Source: Noviluteimonas gilva
GTDB lineage: Bacteria; Pseudomonadota; Gammaproteobacteria; Xanthomonadales; Xanthomonadaceae
Length of the DNA stretch: 64,000 nucleotides
Reading direction: 5' to 3'
NCBI RefSeq assembly: GCF_009740395.1
Contig: NZ_WOXT01000002.1
Span: 1-64,000, forward strand
The position numbers were made by a program, and so were the translations under genes. Positions 39,749 through 49,251 of the stretch are shown one piece after another (the first letter of the stretch is position 1; the number at the start of each line of letters is the position of its first letter). The notes under the pieces were generated by a model. The model did not search any database and had not been told where the DNA came from. It saw nothing but the letters and a program-made list of their open reading frames with translations.

Positions 39749-39778
39749 TCAGTTGATGCCAAAGTCGTGTTCGCGCAT
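39749..39778 (-). CDS. Nine-residue peptide minigene (unknown role)
   Basis: ATG at 39778 opens a 9-codon frame, MREHDFGIN, ending in TGA. AAGGAGAG lies 7 nt upstream, stronger than most ribosome sites in this window. A promoter precedes it and a terminator follows 20 nt later, so the unit looks like a self-contained transcript of about 100 nt. Two readings fit: a leader peptide that attenuates the downstream amidase, or a stand-alone peptide. The plan (tiny ORF, C-terminal Asn, immediate terminator) resembles mccA of microcin C, but no MccB-like gene is present. I do not recognise the peptide. Its translation is inference. Confidence 0.5.
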   Translation of the reverse strand: MREHDFGIN

Positions 39779-39809
39779 CGCTTCTCTCCTTCGTGTTGAG
39801 GTGAGATCG

Positions 39810-39838
39810 AAGCTATTTCCAAGCACCACCTTCGTCAA
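39810..39838 (-). promoter_or_regulatory. Promoter of the 9-codon minigene
   Basis: On the minus strand TTGACG (39838-39833) and TAGCTT (39815-39810) are separated by 17 nt. The predicted start near 39803 leaves a leader of about 25 nt before the minigene ATG. It lies just after the DUF2127 gene stop. Confidence 0.6.
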
Positions 39839-39888
39839 TCGCATTCTTCTGCTTCAAGACGTTTCACCCGCGCGAAGTGGTGAATCTC

Positions 39889-40386
39889 TTACTTCCGGCG
39901 TTTCACCAAGTCGCGCGCCAACACCCAAACCACGATGACGTTGATCGCAAGCACCGCAACCGAAATCCAACCCGGATGCCGGATCAGCGCATAGATATCG
40001 AACGGCAGGTAGATGGCCGCGGCGAGGCAGCCGAGCAACGAGGCCCACGCTTTGTCACGCCACAGGCCCCACGCTTCGATCAGGTGCAGCACACCGTACG
40101 CAGCCACCGCCAAGGCGGCGAGATGGACGGAGTGTGGGTTGATCGCACTGGCGAGCCACGCCATTGCGCCGTGGTCGGTGTCGAGCTGGAAGCGCGAGAT
40201 CAGTTCATGCACCCATCGCTTCAGCGGAATGGGGCCGATCAGTTCCAGGCCGCTCGCGGCAGACAGCGCGAGCAAGCCCTTGATCGCTTCGATCACCGCG
40301 ATCGCCCGCAGGCCCGGATGGGCCCGCGGGTCTTGCACGTAATGGGTCGTGCGCTCCGCGTCCACGCGTTGCGCCGATTCGCGCAT
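39889..40386 (-). CDS. DUF2127 family membrane protein
   Basis: A 165-residue predicted inner-membrane protein with about four hydrophobic segments (near 29-48, 80-98, 108-130 and 137-155). The segments GLRAIAVIEAIKGLLAL, AWGLWRDKAWASLLG and IYLPFDIYALIRHPGWIS fit the DUF2127 family, whose function is not known. ATG 40386 shares a base with the typA stop (TGATG on the minus strand), so its translation is probably coupled to TypA. A GTG one codon earlier is possible. No catalytic residues are evident. Confidence 0.8.
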   Translation of the reverse strand: MRESAQRVDAERTTHYVQDPRAHPGLRAIAVIEAIKGLLALSAASGLELIGPIPLKRWVHELISRFQLDTDHGAMAWLASAINPHSVHLAALAVAAYGVLHLIEAWGLWRDKAWASLLGCLAAAIYLPFDIYALIRHPGWISVAVLAINVIVVWVLARDLVKRRK

Positions 40387-42239
40387 CACGCAGCGCGCGA
40401 GGCGCGCTTGCGGTCGGTTTCGGTGCGGGACTTCTTGCGAAGGCGGATCGCCTTCGGCGTGATCTCGACGAGTTCGTCGTCGTCGATGAATTCCAGCGCC
40501 TGCTCCAGCGAGAACTTGATCGCCGGGATCAGGCCTTCATCGTCGTCCTTGCCGGACGCGCGGAAGTTGGTGAGCTGCTTGCCGCGCAGCGCATTGACGG
40601 TCAGGTCGTTGTCCTTGGAATGGATACCGACGATCTGGCCTTCATAGATCTCCTCGCCCGGCTCGATGAAGAGGCGGCCGCGTTCCTGCATCGCCATCTG
40701 CGCGTACGCAGGCGACGGGCCGGTGCCGTTGGAGATCAGCACGCCGTTCTGGCGCTGGCCGATCTGGCCTTCCGCCTTCGGGCCGTAATGGTCGAAGACG
40801 TGGAAGAGCATGCCGGTGCCGGCGGTGATCGTGCGGAACTCGGTCTGGAAACCGATCAGCCCGCGCGCGGGGATCAGGTAATCCAGGCGCACGCGGCCCT
40901 TGCCGTCGGGTTCCATGTTCTGCAGCAGCGCCTTGCGCTCGCCGAGGCGGCCCATCACGCCGCCCTGGAATTGTTCTTCCATGTCGACGACGAGCGATTC
41001 GAACGGCTCGGACACCACGCCGTCGATGGTCTTGATGATCACTTCCGGGCGCGAAACCGCGAGCTCGTAGCCTTCGCGACGCATGTTCTCGATCAGGATC
41101 GACAAATGCAGTTCGCCGCGGCCGCTGACCTTGAACTTGTCGGCGTCGCTGGTGTCTTCGACCTTCAGCGCGACGTTGTGCTGCGTCTCGCGCGTGAGGC
41201 GGTCGCGCAGCTGGCGCGAGGTGAGGAACTTGCCGCCGCTGCGATCCTTGACGCCCGCGAACGGCGAGTCGTTGACCTGGAAGGTCATCGAGATCGTCGG
41301 TTCGTCGACGGTGAGCACCGGCAGTTGTTCGACGGCCGTCGGGTCGCACAGCGTGTCGGAGATGCCGAGACCTTCGATGCCGGAGAACGCGATGATGTCG
41401 CCGGCCTGCGCTTCGGGCACTTCCACGCGCTCCAGGCCCATGAAGCCGAGCACCTGCACGACCTTGCCGTTGCGCGTCTTGCCTTCGCGATCCATGACGG
41501 TGACCGTCTGGTTCGTCTTGACCTTGCCGCGCTGGATGCGGCCCACGCCGATGATGCCGACGTAGTTGTTGTAGTCCAGCGAGGTCACGCGCATCTGGAA
41601 CGGGCCGTCCGGATCGACCGGCGGCGCGGGCACGTGTTCGCAGATCGTTTCGAACAGCGCGGTCATGTCGCCGTCGCGCACGCTCTCGTCCATGCCGGCG
41701 TAGCCCTGCAGGCCCGAGGCGTAGACGGTGGTGAAGTCGAGCTGGTCGTCGGTGGCGCCGAGGCGGTCGAACAGGTCGAAGGTCTGGTCGAGCACCCAGC
41801 TGGCGCGCGCGCCGGGGCGGTCGACCTTGTTGACCACGACGATCGGCTTGAAGCCCATCGCGAACGCCTTCTGCGTCACGAAGCGCGTCTGCGGCATCGG
41901 GCCGTCCATCGCGTCGACGAGGATGAGCACCGAGTCGACCATCGACAGCACGCGCTCCACTTCGCCGCCGAAGTCGGCGTGCCCGGGCGTGTCGACGATG
42001 TTGATGCGCCACACCTCGCCCGTCTTCGGGTTGGTCCAGCGGATCGCGGTGTTCTTCGAGAGGATCGTGATGCCACGTTCCTTTTCGAGGTCGTTGCTGT
42101 CCATCACGCGGTCCGGGACCACGGCGCGCTCGTTGAGGGTGCCGGACTGCTTGAGCAGCTGGTCGACGAGGGTGGTCTTGCCATGGTCGACGTGGGCGAC
42201 GATGGCGATGTTGCGGAGGCGTTCGACGGAAACGGACAT
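40386..42239 (-). CDS. typA: Ribosome-associated GTPase TypA/BipA
   Basis: A 617-residue translation-factor GTPase related to EF-G, involved in 50S assembly and growth at low temperature or under stress. P-loop [10 protein letters not shown] near residue 14, [16 protein letters not shown] (G3) and NKVDRPGA (G4) are present. The C-terminal BipA domain includes [15 protein letters not shown] and [12 protein letters not shown]-type segments. The tail is longer and more basic than in E. coli. ATG 42239 is the first Met before the GTPase domain; the 74 codons upstream are rejected. An extended -10 GGGTATACT (minus strand, TATACT at 42293-42288) is a likely promoter. Confidence 0.95.
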   Translation of the reverse strand: MSVSVERLRNIAIVAHVDHGKTTLVDQLLKQSGTLNERAVVPDRVMDSNDLEKERGITILSKNTAIRWTNPKTGEVWRINIVDTPGHADFGGEVERVLSMVDSVLILVDAMDGPMPQTRFVTQKAFAMGFKPIVVVNKVDRPGARASWVLDQTFDLFDRLGATDDQLDFTTVYASGLQGYAGMDESVRDGDMTALFETICEHVPAPPVDPDGPFQMRVTSLDYNNYVGIIGVGRIQRGKVKTNQTVTVMDREGKTRNGKVVQVLGFMGLERVEVPEAQAGDIIAFSGIEGLGISDTLCDPTAVEQLPVLTVDEPTISMTFQVNDSPFAGVKDRSGGKFLTSRQLRDRLTRETQHNVALKVEDTSDADKFKVSGRGELHLSILIENMRREGYELAVSRPEVIIKTIDGVVSEPFESLVVDMEEQFQGGVMGRLGERKALLQNMEPDGKGRVRLDYLIPARGLIGFQTEFRTITAGTGMLFHVFDHYGPKAEGQIGQRQNGVLISNGTGPSPAYAQMAMQERGRLFIEPGEEIYEGQIVGIHSKDNDLTVNALRGKQLTNFRASGKDDDEGLIPAIKFSLEQALEFIDDDELVEITPKAIRLRKKSRTETDRKRASRAA

Positions 42240-42357
42240 GATGAATGCGCGCCGGTGGAGGCGCGAGGGCGCTTGAGAGAGCCGGCGAGTATACCCGTAG
42301 GCGGGGGCGAAACACTGACTGGAGTATCCTCGGCGGCTTTCCCGCAGGAGCCCCCGC

Positions 42358-42852
42358 ATGTCCCTGATCGCCGTCTTCGAAACCGCCCGTGGCCCCATCC
42401 GCATCGAATTGGCCCCCGACAAGGCCCCGCTGACGGTGGCCAACTTCGTGAACCTCGCCAAGCGGGGCTTCTACGACGGGCTCGACTTCCACCGCGTCAT
42501 CGCCGATTTCATGGTCCAGGGCGGCTGCCCCGAGGGCTCCGGCCGTGGCGGCCCGGGCTACCGCTTCGAGGACGAGACCAGCAATGGCCTGCGCCACGAC
42601 CGCGGCGTGCTCTCGATGGCCAATGCCGGCCCGAACACCAACGGCAGCCAGTTCTTCATCACCCACGTCCCGACCCCCTGGCTCGACGGCAAGCACACCG
42701 TCTTCGGCAAGGTGATCGAGGGCATGGACGTGGTCGACGCCGTGAAGCAGGGCGACAAGATCGAGCGCGTGCGCATCGAGGGCGACGCCGACGCCGTGCT
42801 GGCCGCCAAGGCCGACCGCGTGGCGGAGTGGAACAAGATCCTCGCCGCGTAA
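42358..42852 (+). CDS. ppiB: Cytoplasmic peptidyl-prolyl isomerase (cyclophilin)
   Basis: A 164-residue cyclophilin without a signal peptide, the length of E. coli PpiB. Active-site segments are [31 protein letters not shown] and [19 protein letters not shown]; the catalytic Arg is in FHRV. GCAGGAG precedes the ATG. It is divergent from typA across a 118-nt gap. Its stop lies 6 nt from the end of the convergent lipoprotein gene. Confidence 0.95.
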   Translation: MSLIAVFETARGPIRIELAPDKAPLTVANFVNLAKRGFYDGLDFHRVIADFMVQGGCPEGSGRGGPGYRFEDETSNGLRHDRGVLSMANAGPNTNGSQFFITHVPTPWLDGKHTVFGKVIEGMDVVDAVKQGDKIERVRIEGDADAVLAAKADRVAEWNKILAA

Positions 42853-42858
42853 CCCGCT

Positions 42859-43455
42859 TCAGCCTTCCCAGCGCAAGGTGTCGAACATCCTCGACACCTT
42901 CGCGCCATCGCGCGGGAAGTAGTACTCGCGCGGTGCGATGAAGATCGCCAGTGCCAGGCCCTTGTCGTGTTCGAACATCGCGACCAGGCCCTGGTACTGC
43001 AATCCTTCCGAAGTCTGCAGGTCGACATCGAACCGCAGTCCCGCGTGCCCGCCGAAGGTGGCCGGCCGCAAGTTCGAAGGCGAGACGCCGACGAACCCCG
43101 CGTTGAGCAAACCGTCGGCGACGAGGTCGCGCAGTTCATCCTCGCGCATGCCCTTGTGGTAGTACGGCGCATCCGGCCGGCGCTTGCTTTCGCGCTGCCC
43201 GAGGAAGATGTAGTCGCCGTCCTTCACCGTGTGGATCAGGTAGAGCAGGTTCAGCAGCTCGCCGTCGATCGTCCACAGTTGCGAGCGATTGGACGTCGCG
43301 CGCGTCCACTCCATTTCGCTGTTCAGCACGAGCTTGCCGGCGCGCACTTGCCCCGGTTGCACGAGTCGGCTGGTTCCGCCGGAGGCGCAGGCGGCAAGCA
43401 GCAACGCGATACCGCACGCCACGATGGCGTTGCGGACGAGGAACCATCGACGCAT
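42859..43455 (-). CDS. Predicted lipoprotein, last gene of M48 operon
   Basis: A 198-residue protein I do not recognise. The N-terminus has a lipoprotein signal with lipobox LAAC (Cys23). The body has no cysteine pair or catalytic motif that I know. It contains SNLRPATFGGHAGLRFDVDL and AIFIAPREYYFPRDGAKVS, which look like a mixed beta-sheet domain. ATG 43455 overlaps the M48 protease stop in TGATG, so the two are coupled and probably act together at the outer membrane. The function is unknown. Confidence 0.75.
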   Translation of the reverse strand: MRRWFLVRNAIVACGIALLLAACASGGTSRLVQPGQVRAGKLVLNSEMEWTRATSNRSQLWTIDGELLNLLYLIHTVKDGDYIFLGQRESKRRPDAPYYHKGMREDELRDLVADGLLNAGFVGVSPSNLRPATFGGHAGLRFDVDLQTSEGLQYQGLVAMFEHDKGLALAIFIAPREYYFPRDGAKVSRMFDTLRWEG

Positions 43456-44633
43456 CAGTTCGTGCCTCCGAGTTTGTCGAGCGCGCGCTGCACGAAGGCG
43501 CGATCGTCCGCCTTCGGTGCATTCTGCAAATACGTCTGCAAGGCCACGCGCGCTTCGGCGCCGCGGCCCTGTTCTGCGAGTGCGTAACCGTGTTCGCGCC
43601 ATGCGCCGGGCGGCGCGCCGGGCAGGGCGATCGCGCGCGCATAGAGTTCGGCGGCCTTCTTGTCGTCGCCGGGATCGTCGTGGCGTCGATACGCTTCGCC
43701 GAGATAGAACGTCAGCATGCCCTTGTCTTCCTGCGGGGAATCGTCGAGCAACTCCTGGATCACCAATTGCGAGCTCGCATAACGGCGCTGCGCAAGTTCG
43801 GCGACCAGCCAGTTCTCGAGGAACGGGCGCGTCGCTTCGCGGTACTGCGCCTTGTTGCGCGTGCTCGGCGGATTCGGCACTGCAGCAGCTGCGGCACGCA
43901 CGTCGGCGAGGCGTTCTTCGGTCGCCGGGTGCGAGGCGAACACCGTGCTGCGGCTGATGTACTTCAGCGTATTTTCTTCGCGCAACATGCGGCCCCACAC
44001 GTCGGCGCCGGCGCGCGGATCCCAGCCCTGCGCGACGACGGCTTCGAAACCGAGCTTGTCGGCTTCGCGTTCCATGTCGCGGCTGAACTTGAAGATCGCG
44101 GCGTAGATGCCCAGCGAGCCGAGCATCGCGGTGTTTGGGAATCCCGCGCCGTAGGCGAGTACCTGGAACGCGCTGAGGAACGCACTGGTGTCCTTCATGC
44201 GCCGCCATTGCCGCAGCGTGTGTTGCGCGCGGAAGTGGCCGACTTCGTGGCCGAGCACGAAGGCGAGTTCGGCTTCGTCGCGCATGCGCAGCAACGCGCC
44301 CGTCCACACGATCATCGTGCCGTTGGGCGCCATGCTCGCGTTGAAGGCGGGCACGTTCATGATGTAGACGCGCAGGTCGTCGCAATAGCCGGCCGACGCG
44401 CGGCACGCGACGTCCTTGACGTAGGCATTGAGCGCCGGATCGCGCACGCGCATCGGCGAACGCTGGAGTTCTTCCTCCGCCTTCTCCATCGCGTACCAGA
44501 GTTCGTCCTCGTCCGTGCCCGCCACCGGGCGCGAGCCGGGTTGGTTCGCGCGCATCGGTTGCTGCGTGGCGCAGCCGGCGAGCGCCGTGAACAGGGCGGC
44601 CGCGAGGCACACCTTCGCGACCTGGCGCCTCAT
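43455..44633 (-). CDS. M48 family metalloprotease lipoprotein with TPR tail
   Basis: A 392-residue predicted zinc protease. The signal peptide ends in lipobox LAGC (Cys21), and the HEVGH zinc motif is at 129-133. The third ligand is in DMEREADKLGF near residue 188, and the SHPATEERL motif follows at about 236. The C-terminal third looks like TPR helices (FYLGEAYRRHDD, WREHGYALAEQGRGAEA). This layout is like BepA/LoiP, which degrade misfolded outer-membrane proteins. It overlaps both neighbours (ATGA upstream, TGATG downstream). The specific substrate is unknown. Confidence 0.88.
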   Translation of the reverse strand: MRRQVAKVCLAAALFTALAGCATQQPMRANQPGSRPVAGTDEDELWYAMEKAEEELQRSPMRVRDPALNAYVKDVACRASAGYCDDLRVYIMNVPAFNASMAPNGTMIVWTGALLRMRDEAELAFVLGHEVGHFRAQHTLRQWRRMKDTSAFLSAFQVLAYGAGFPNTAMLGSLGIYAAIFKFSRDMEREADKLGFEAVVAQGWDPRAGADVWGRMLREENTLKYISRSTVFASHPATEERLADVRAAAAAVPNPPSTRNKAQYREATRPFLENWLVAELAQRRYASSQLVIQELLDDSPQEDKGMLTFYLGEAYRRHDDPGDDKKAAELYARAIALPGAPPGAWREHGYALAEQGRGAEARVALQTYLQNAPKADDRAFVQRALDKLGGTN

Positions 44634-45388
44634 CGCTTGATCCCCTTGAGCAGGTCGCCCGCGGTTTCCTGTGCGCCGGCCTCGTCGCGCAGGTCGCCGG
44701 CCTGGTCGACCAGCAGGTTGTGCCAGACCACCTGGCCGGTGCGCAGGTCGACCAGCGAAGCCAGGCCCAGTTGCTGGCCGCCGCCGATGTCGCCGCCGAG
44801 CAGGAGGAAGCCGATCACGCGCATCGCGGCGCGCCCGCCGCTGGTGTAGCTGTCGCGGACGTAGGTGAACAAGGCGTAGTCCGCGCCCGTGGCTTCGCGA
44901 AGCGTCGCCACGCCGGGGCCGAGGGTCCAGTCGAACTTGTCGTGCTTGTTGCGCAGCGCGCCGGGGCGACCGTAGTTCAGGATGCTGATCGAGACGGCCT
45001 GGTTCAGCAGGTAGAGCTGCCGCATGTGGTTTTCCGGGCCGGCGTCCTTGGGCAGGTAGAAGTCGGGCTTCAGCGTGAAGCCGACCGCCTCCAGGCGCTG
45101 GCGCGCGGCGTCGGGGAAGTTCTTGCGCGCCGCTTCGGTCCACGCCTTGCGCGGTTCGGCCATGCCGCCCGCGCCGACGGCGTACAGCTCGATGTCCGGT
45201 TCGATCAGGACCACGGTGGTGCCCGACATGACCACGGGTTTCCCGGCGTCGTCCTCGACCTGCCGCACCTGCGTCGACATGCAGCCCGGCAGGGCGGCAA
45301 GGATCAGCAGGAGCAGGAGGAAAACGATGGAAAACCCGCGCCCGGCGGGCCGGCGCACTGCGGCCGACAGCATCCCCTGTGCTAGCAT
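44630..45388 (-). CDS. Predicted lipoprotein, first gene of M48 operon
   Basis: A 252-residue protein of unknown function. A hydrophobic stretch (SIVFLLLLLILAALPGC) ends in lipobox LPGC at Cys36, so the precursor N-terminus is longer than usual. The mature part includes TTVVLIEPDIELYAVGAGG and YALFTYVRDSYTSGGRAAMR, and ends SLVDLRTGQVVWHNLL, reminiscent of lipoproteins that share a nucleotide- or glycan-binding-like beta fold. ATG 45388 is preceded by GGAAGGAAG; ATG 45373 is an alternative. Its stop overlaps the M48 protease start (ATGA). Confidence 0.75.
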   Translation of the reverse strand: MLAQGMLSAAVRRPAGRGFSIVFLLLLLILAALPGCMSTQVRQVEDDAGKPVVMSGTTVVLIEPDIELYAVGAGGMAEPRKAWTEAARKNFPDAARQRLEAVGFTLKPDFYLPKDAGPENHMRQLYLLNQAVSISILNYGRPGALRNKHDKFDWTLGPGVATLREATGADYALFTYVRDSYTSGGRAAMRVIGFLLLGGDIGGGQQLGLASLVDLRTGQVVWHNLLVDQAGDLRDEAGAQETAGDLLKGIKR

Positions 45389-45476
45389 TTCCGGCTTCCT
45401 TCCGGCTGTTTCTGGCAGCCGTTTTGGCGAAACATCCCCAGAACGTCTTTCCCCACGTCTCGACGAGGTTCTTGCG

Positions 45477-46682
45477 ATGCCTGAGCTCGCCCGGCGCATA
45501 GGTCGCGCCAAGCCTAGCGCAATCATGGTGGTGGCCGAAAAGGCCAAGCGACTGAAGTCCGAAGGCCGCGACATCATCAGCTTTTCGATCGGCGTACCGA
45601 ATTTCCTCCCGGGCGATCACGTCTATGCCGCCGCTCGTGAAGCGTTGGCGAAGGACACCGGCCAGTACGGAAGCAATCGCGGCAGCGATGCGCTCCTGGA
45701 TGCATTCATCGCTCACATCGCGCAGATCGGCCTGAACGGTTACGAACGCGCGAACGTCGCGACGGGCATCGGCGCCAAGCATGTGATCTTCAACCTTTGC
45801 GAGGCCCTCCTCGACGAAGGCGACACCATCTGCTTCGCGGTGCCTTACTGGACCAGCTACGTCGACATCGCGGAGATCGTGAACGCGAAGATCGAACTGC
45901 TTCCGTGCCCGGCGTCGCAGGACTACAAGATGACCCCGGCCCAGCTCGACGCCGCGCTGGCGAAGAAGCCGAAGGTCTTCCTGTTCAACAACCCGTCCAA
46001 CCCGACGGGCATGGTGTATTCGAAGGACGAGATCACGGCGCTGGCCGACGTCATCGCCAAGTACCCCGACACGTGGGTGATCACCGACGACATCTACAAC
46101 CGCATGGTGTTCGACGGCCTGGGCTACCACAACTTCGTGCACGCGCGCCCCGAGCTGCGCGATCGCGTGATCTTCCTGGACTCGTTGTCGAAGACTTACG
46201 GCATGCCCGGTTGGCGCGTCGGTTTCCTCGCCGGTCCGGAGAGCGTCGCCAAGGCGATCGCGACGATGAACTCCAACCACATCACCAACATCCCGGAAGT
46301 CGTCACCGCCGCGGCCATCGCCGCGTTGAGCGGCCCGCAGACGATTCCGGAACAGAAGAACGCCGAATTCGCGGCCAAGCGCGACCAGGTGCTGGCGATG
46401 CTCGCCACGCTGCCCGGTGTCGTGTGCCCGCGTCCGCAGGGTGCGTTCTACGTGTTCCCCGACATCAGCGTCGCCTTCGGCAAGACGCATGGTCCGACGG
46501 GGCAGAAGATCGCCAACGACGTCGACTTCTGCAACGCGCTGCTCGATGCCAAGGGCGTGGCCTGCGTGCCGGGCTCGGCCTTCGGCGAGCCGCGCGCGCT
46601 GCGCATCAGCTACACCTGCCCGACGCCGCAACTCGCGCCGGGCCTGCAACGCTTCAAGGAATTCTTTGAAGAGTTGAAGTAA
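45477..46682 (+). CDS. Class I aminotransferase (AspAT Ib/AlaA-like)
   Basis: A 401-residue PLP enzyme. It has [16 protein letters not shown] and [11 protein letters not shown], with the Asp that contacts PLP. The Schiff-base Lys is in [17 protein letters not shown], and the substrate-carboxylate Arg is near LRISYTCP. It probably transfers amino groups among aspartate or alanine and 2-oxoglutarate, but specificity cannot be read from sequence. ATG 45477 was chosen because [19 protein letters not shown] matches the family start; the upstream frame antisense to the lipoprotein is rejected. Divergent from the M48 operon. Confidence 0.85.
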   Translation: MPELARRIGRAKPSAIMVVAEKAKRLKSEGRDIISFSIGVPNFLPGDHVYAAAREALAKDTGQYGSNRGSDALLDAFIAHIAQIGLNGYERANVATGIGAKHVIFNLCEALLDEGDTICFAVPYWTSYVDIAEIVNAKIELLPCPASQDYKMTPAQLDAALAKKPKVFLFNNPSNPTGMVYSKDEITALADVIAKYPDTWVITDDIYNRMVFDGLGYHNFVHARPELRDRVIFLDSLSKTYGMPGWRVGFLAGPESVAKAIATMNSNHITNIPEVVTAAAIAALSGPQTIPEQKNAEFAAKRDQVLAMLATLPGVVCPRPQGAFYVFPDISVAFGKTHGPTGQKIANDVDFCNALLDAKGVACVPGSAFGEPRALRISYTCPTPQLAPGLQRFKEFFEELK

Positions 46683-46738
46683 CGCATTTTGTCGTTCCCA
46701 CACGCACCGTCCCCACAGATTTTCGGAGCCACCGCACC

Positions 46739-47722
46739 ATGAAGAAGCCCGTCCGTGTTGCCGTCACCGGCGCCGCCGGCCAGATCGGCTACGCCCTGCT
46801 GTTCCGCATCGCCTCCGGCGAAATGCTCGGGAAGGACCAGCCGGTCATCCTGCAGATGCTGGAACTGCCGCTCGACAAGGCGCAGGCCGCACTCAAGGGC
46901 GTGATGATGGAGCTCGAGGACTGCGCGTTCCCGCTGCTCGCCGGCATGGTCGGCACGGACGATCCGCGCGTGGCGTTCAAGGACGCCGATGTCGCGTTGC
47001 TCGTCGGCGCGCGTCCGCGCGGCCCGGGCATGGAGCGCAAGGACCTGCTGCTCGAGAACGCGAAGATCTTCACCGAACAGGGCAAGGCGCTGAACGACGT
47101 CGCCTCGCGCAACGTCAAGGTGCTCGTGGTCGGCAACCCGGCCAACACCAACGCCTACATCGCGATGAAGTCCGCGCCGGACCTGCCGGCGAAGAACTTC
47201 ACCGCCATGCTGCGCCTGGACCACAACCGCGCGCTGTCGCAGCTCGCGATCAAGGCCGGCGTGCAGGTCGCGGACATCGACAGGCTCATCGTGTGGGGCA
47301 ACCACTCGCCGACGATGTATCCGGACTACCGCTTCGCCACCGTCGCCAACGCCTCGTTGAAGGACAAGATCAACGACGCCGACTGGAACGCGAACGACTT
47401 CATCCCGAAGGTCGGCAAGCGCGGCGCCGCCATCATCGAAGCGCGCGGTCTTTCGTCGGCCGCTTCGGCCGCCAATGCCGCGATCGACCACGTGCGCGAC
47501 TGGCTGCTCGGCAGCAACGGCAAGTGGGTGACGATGGGCATTCCGTCCGATGGCAGCTACGGCATTCCGAAGGACGTCCTGTACGGCTTCCCGGTGACCA
47601 CGCAGGGCGGCGAATACACGATGATCCGCGACCTGCCGATCGACGACTTCAGCCGCGAGCGCATGGACAAGACGCTCGCCGAGCTCGAGGAAGAGCGCGC
47701 CGGCGTGGCGCACCTGCTGTGA
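46739..47722 (+). CDS. mdh: Malate dehydrogenase
   Basis: A 327-residue NAD-dependent TCA-cycle enzyme. The nucleotide-binding [19 protein letters not shown] opens the fold. The substrate Arg residues are in [15 protein letters not shown], and catalytic His is in [11 protein letters not shown]. It is of the cytosolic-like group 2 rather than the E. coli type. It precedes prpB by about 50 nt, with a GAGGCGACC-GCAA-GGTCGCCTC hairpin (47730-47751) between them. It supplies oxaloacetate, which the methylcitrate synthase encoded nearby uses. Confidence 0.96.
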   Translation: MKKPVRVAVTGAAGQIGYALLFRIASGEMLGKDQPVILQMLELPLDKAQAALKGVMMELEDCAFPLLAGMVGTDDPRVAFKDADVALLVGARPRGPGMERKDLLLENAKIFTEQGKALNDVASRNVKVLVVGNPANTNAYIAMKSAPDLPAKNFTAMLRLDHNRALSQLAIKAGVQVADIDRLIVWGNHSPTMYPDYRFATVANASLKDKINDADWNANDFIPKVGKRGAAIIEARGLSSAASAANAAIDHVRDWLLGSNGKWVTMGIPSDGSYGIPKDVLYGFPVTTQGGEYTMIRDLPIDDFSRERMDKTLAELEEERAGVAHLL

Positions 47723-47771
47723 TTCATTCGAGGCGACCGCAAGGTCGCCTCGTCAATTGTGGATGCATGAC

Positions 47772-48653
47772 ATGACGCAGAACTCCGCTGGCGCACGTTT
47801 TCGAAGCGCCGTCCGCGACGAGAGCCCGCTGCAGGTGATGGGCGCCATCACCGCGTACGCCGGCCTGATGGCCAAGCGCACGGGATACAAGGCGCTGTAC
47901 CTCTCCGGTGGTGGCGTCGCCGCGAATTCGCTCGGCGTGCCCGACCTCGGCATCAGCACGATGGAAGACGTGCTGGTCGATGCGCGGCGCATCGTCGATG
48001 CCACGCAACTGCCGTTGCTGGTCGACATCGACACCGGTTGGGGCGGCGCGTTCAACATCGCGCGCACGATCCGTTCCTTCATCAACGTCGGCGTCGCCGC
48101 CGTGCACATGGAAGACCAGGTCGGGCAGAAGCGTTGCGGCCATCGCCCCGGCAAGGAAGTGGTGACGAAGGACGAAATGGTCGATCGCGTGAAAGCCGCG
48201 GTGGACGCGCGCACCGACGAATCCTTCGTGATCATGGCGCGCACCGATGCGGCCGCGGTCGAAGGCGTGGATTCGGCGATCGATCGCGCCTGCGCCTACG
48301 TCGAAGCCGGCGCGGACATGATCTTCCCCGAAGCGATGAACACGCTCGAGGACTACAAGCGCTTCAAGGCCGCGGTGAAGGTGCCGATCCTGGCCAACCT
48401 CACCGAGTTCGGGTCCACGCCGTTTTTCACCACCGACGAGCTGCGCGGCGCGAACGTCGACATTGCCCTGTATTGCTGCGGCGCGTACCGCGCGATGAAC
48501 AAGGCCGCGTTGAATTTCTACGAAACCGTGCGCCGCGAGGGCACGCAGAAGAACATCATCGACACGCTGCAGACCCGCGCGCAGCTGTACGACTTCCTCG
48601 GCTACCACGCGTACGAAGACAAGCTCGACGCGTTGTTCTCGCAGGGCAAATGA
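47772..48653 (+). CDS. prpB: 2-Methylisocitrate lyase
   Basis: A 293-residue enzyme that cleaves 2-methylisocitrate to pyruvate and succinate, the last step of the methylcitrate cycle for propionyl-CoA. Family motifs are [27 protein letters not shown] (metal Asp) and the active-site [16 protein letters not shown] lies near the end. The start is uncertain: ATG 47772, ATG 47763 or TTG 47757, none with a strong ribosome site. Its stop overlaps the next gene's start (ATGA). Confidence 0.94.
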   Translation: MTQNSAGARFRSAVRDESPLQVMGAITAYAGLMAKRTGYKALYLSGGGVAANSLGVPDLGISTMEDVLVDARRIVDATQLPLLVDIDTGWGGAFNIARTIRSFINVGVAAVHMEDQVGQKRCGHRPGKEVVTKDEMVDRVKAAVDARTDESFVIMARTDAAAVEGVDSAIDRACAYVEAGADMIFPEAMNTLEDYKRFKAAVKVPILANLTEFGSTPFFTTDELRGANVDIALYCCGAYRAMNKAALNFYETVRREGTQKNIIDTLQTRAQLYDFLGYHAYEDKLDALFSQGK

Positions 48654-49207
48654 GCGACTCCGTGCCGCGTACGGGCTTCGACTGGGATCGCGTCACCGCG
48701 CTCTCGGCCCTGATCGTGAGCTTCGTGGCGGTCGGCGTCGCGGCCTACACCGCGCAACTCCAGCGCCAGCAGGTGCGCGCGCAAGTGTGGCCGCGCCTGG
48801 TGTTCTACAACGCGGGCTCGCTCGCCGAGTTCCACGTCGCGAACAAGGGCAACGGCCCGGCGATCGTGCGCAGCGTGCGCGTGCTCGTCGACGGCAAGCC
48901 GGCGACGAACTGGAACCAGGTCTATCGCCAGCTCGGCCTTCCCGCCGATGCGGACCTGCCCTACAGCACGGTCAACGGCGCCGTGCTCGCGCCGGGCGAC
49001 GACTTCATGTACCACCGGCCGCTGGACAAGGCGCAGTTCGCCGTATTGCGCGACCTCGGCCAGAAGCGCTGGAGTTTGCAGGCCTGCTATTGCTCGGCGC
49101 TGGACGAGTGCTGGATCGCGCAGGCGCATCCGCGCACGGCTGCAGACGTCTCGCGCGAAGTCTCGTCCTGCCCGACACCCGACCCCGCGCGCGAATTCGA
49201 AAACTGA
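48650..49207 (+). CDS. Hypothetical membrane-anchored protein between prpB and prpC
   Basis: A 185-residue protein that I cannot assign. One hydrophobic segment (about 17-36, [20 protein letters not shown]) is followed by [19 protein letters not shown] and a beta-rich domain with [22 protein letters not shown]. The C-terminal part has four Cys, three of them in the short stretch CYCSALDEC. Its ATG overlaps the prpB stop, and prpC follows after 44 nt, so it is embedded in the prp operon. No enzyme motif is visible. Its role in propionate metabolism is not shown. Confidence 0.75.
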   Translation: MSDSVPRTGFDWDRVTALSALIVSFVAVGVAAYTAQLQRQQVRAQVWPRLVFYNAGSLAEFHVANKGNGPAIVRSVRVLVDGKPATNWNQVYRQLGLPADADLPYSTVNGAVLAPGDDFMYHRPLDKAQFAVLRDLGQKRWSLQACYCSALDECWIAQAHPRTAADVSREVSSCPTPDPAREFEN

Positions 49208-49251
49208 TCGCGCGCCCCGAATCGATCGAAGACGCAACGAAAGGAAACGCC

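Noticed and set aside
39704-39838. A complete microcin C-type biosynthesis cluster
   Set aside because: Only the minigene layout is similar. No ThiF-domain MccB, exporter MccC or immunity gene is present in the surrounding 20 kb.
43455-46703. A 1,082-codon minus-strand frame running through the aminotransferase and the M48 operon
   Set aside because: Only its last part is the real M48 protease. The rest is antisense or out-of-frame shadow of the aminotransferase and lipoprotein genes.
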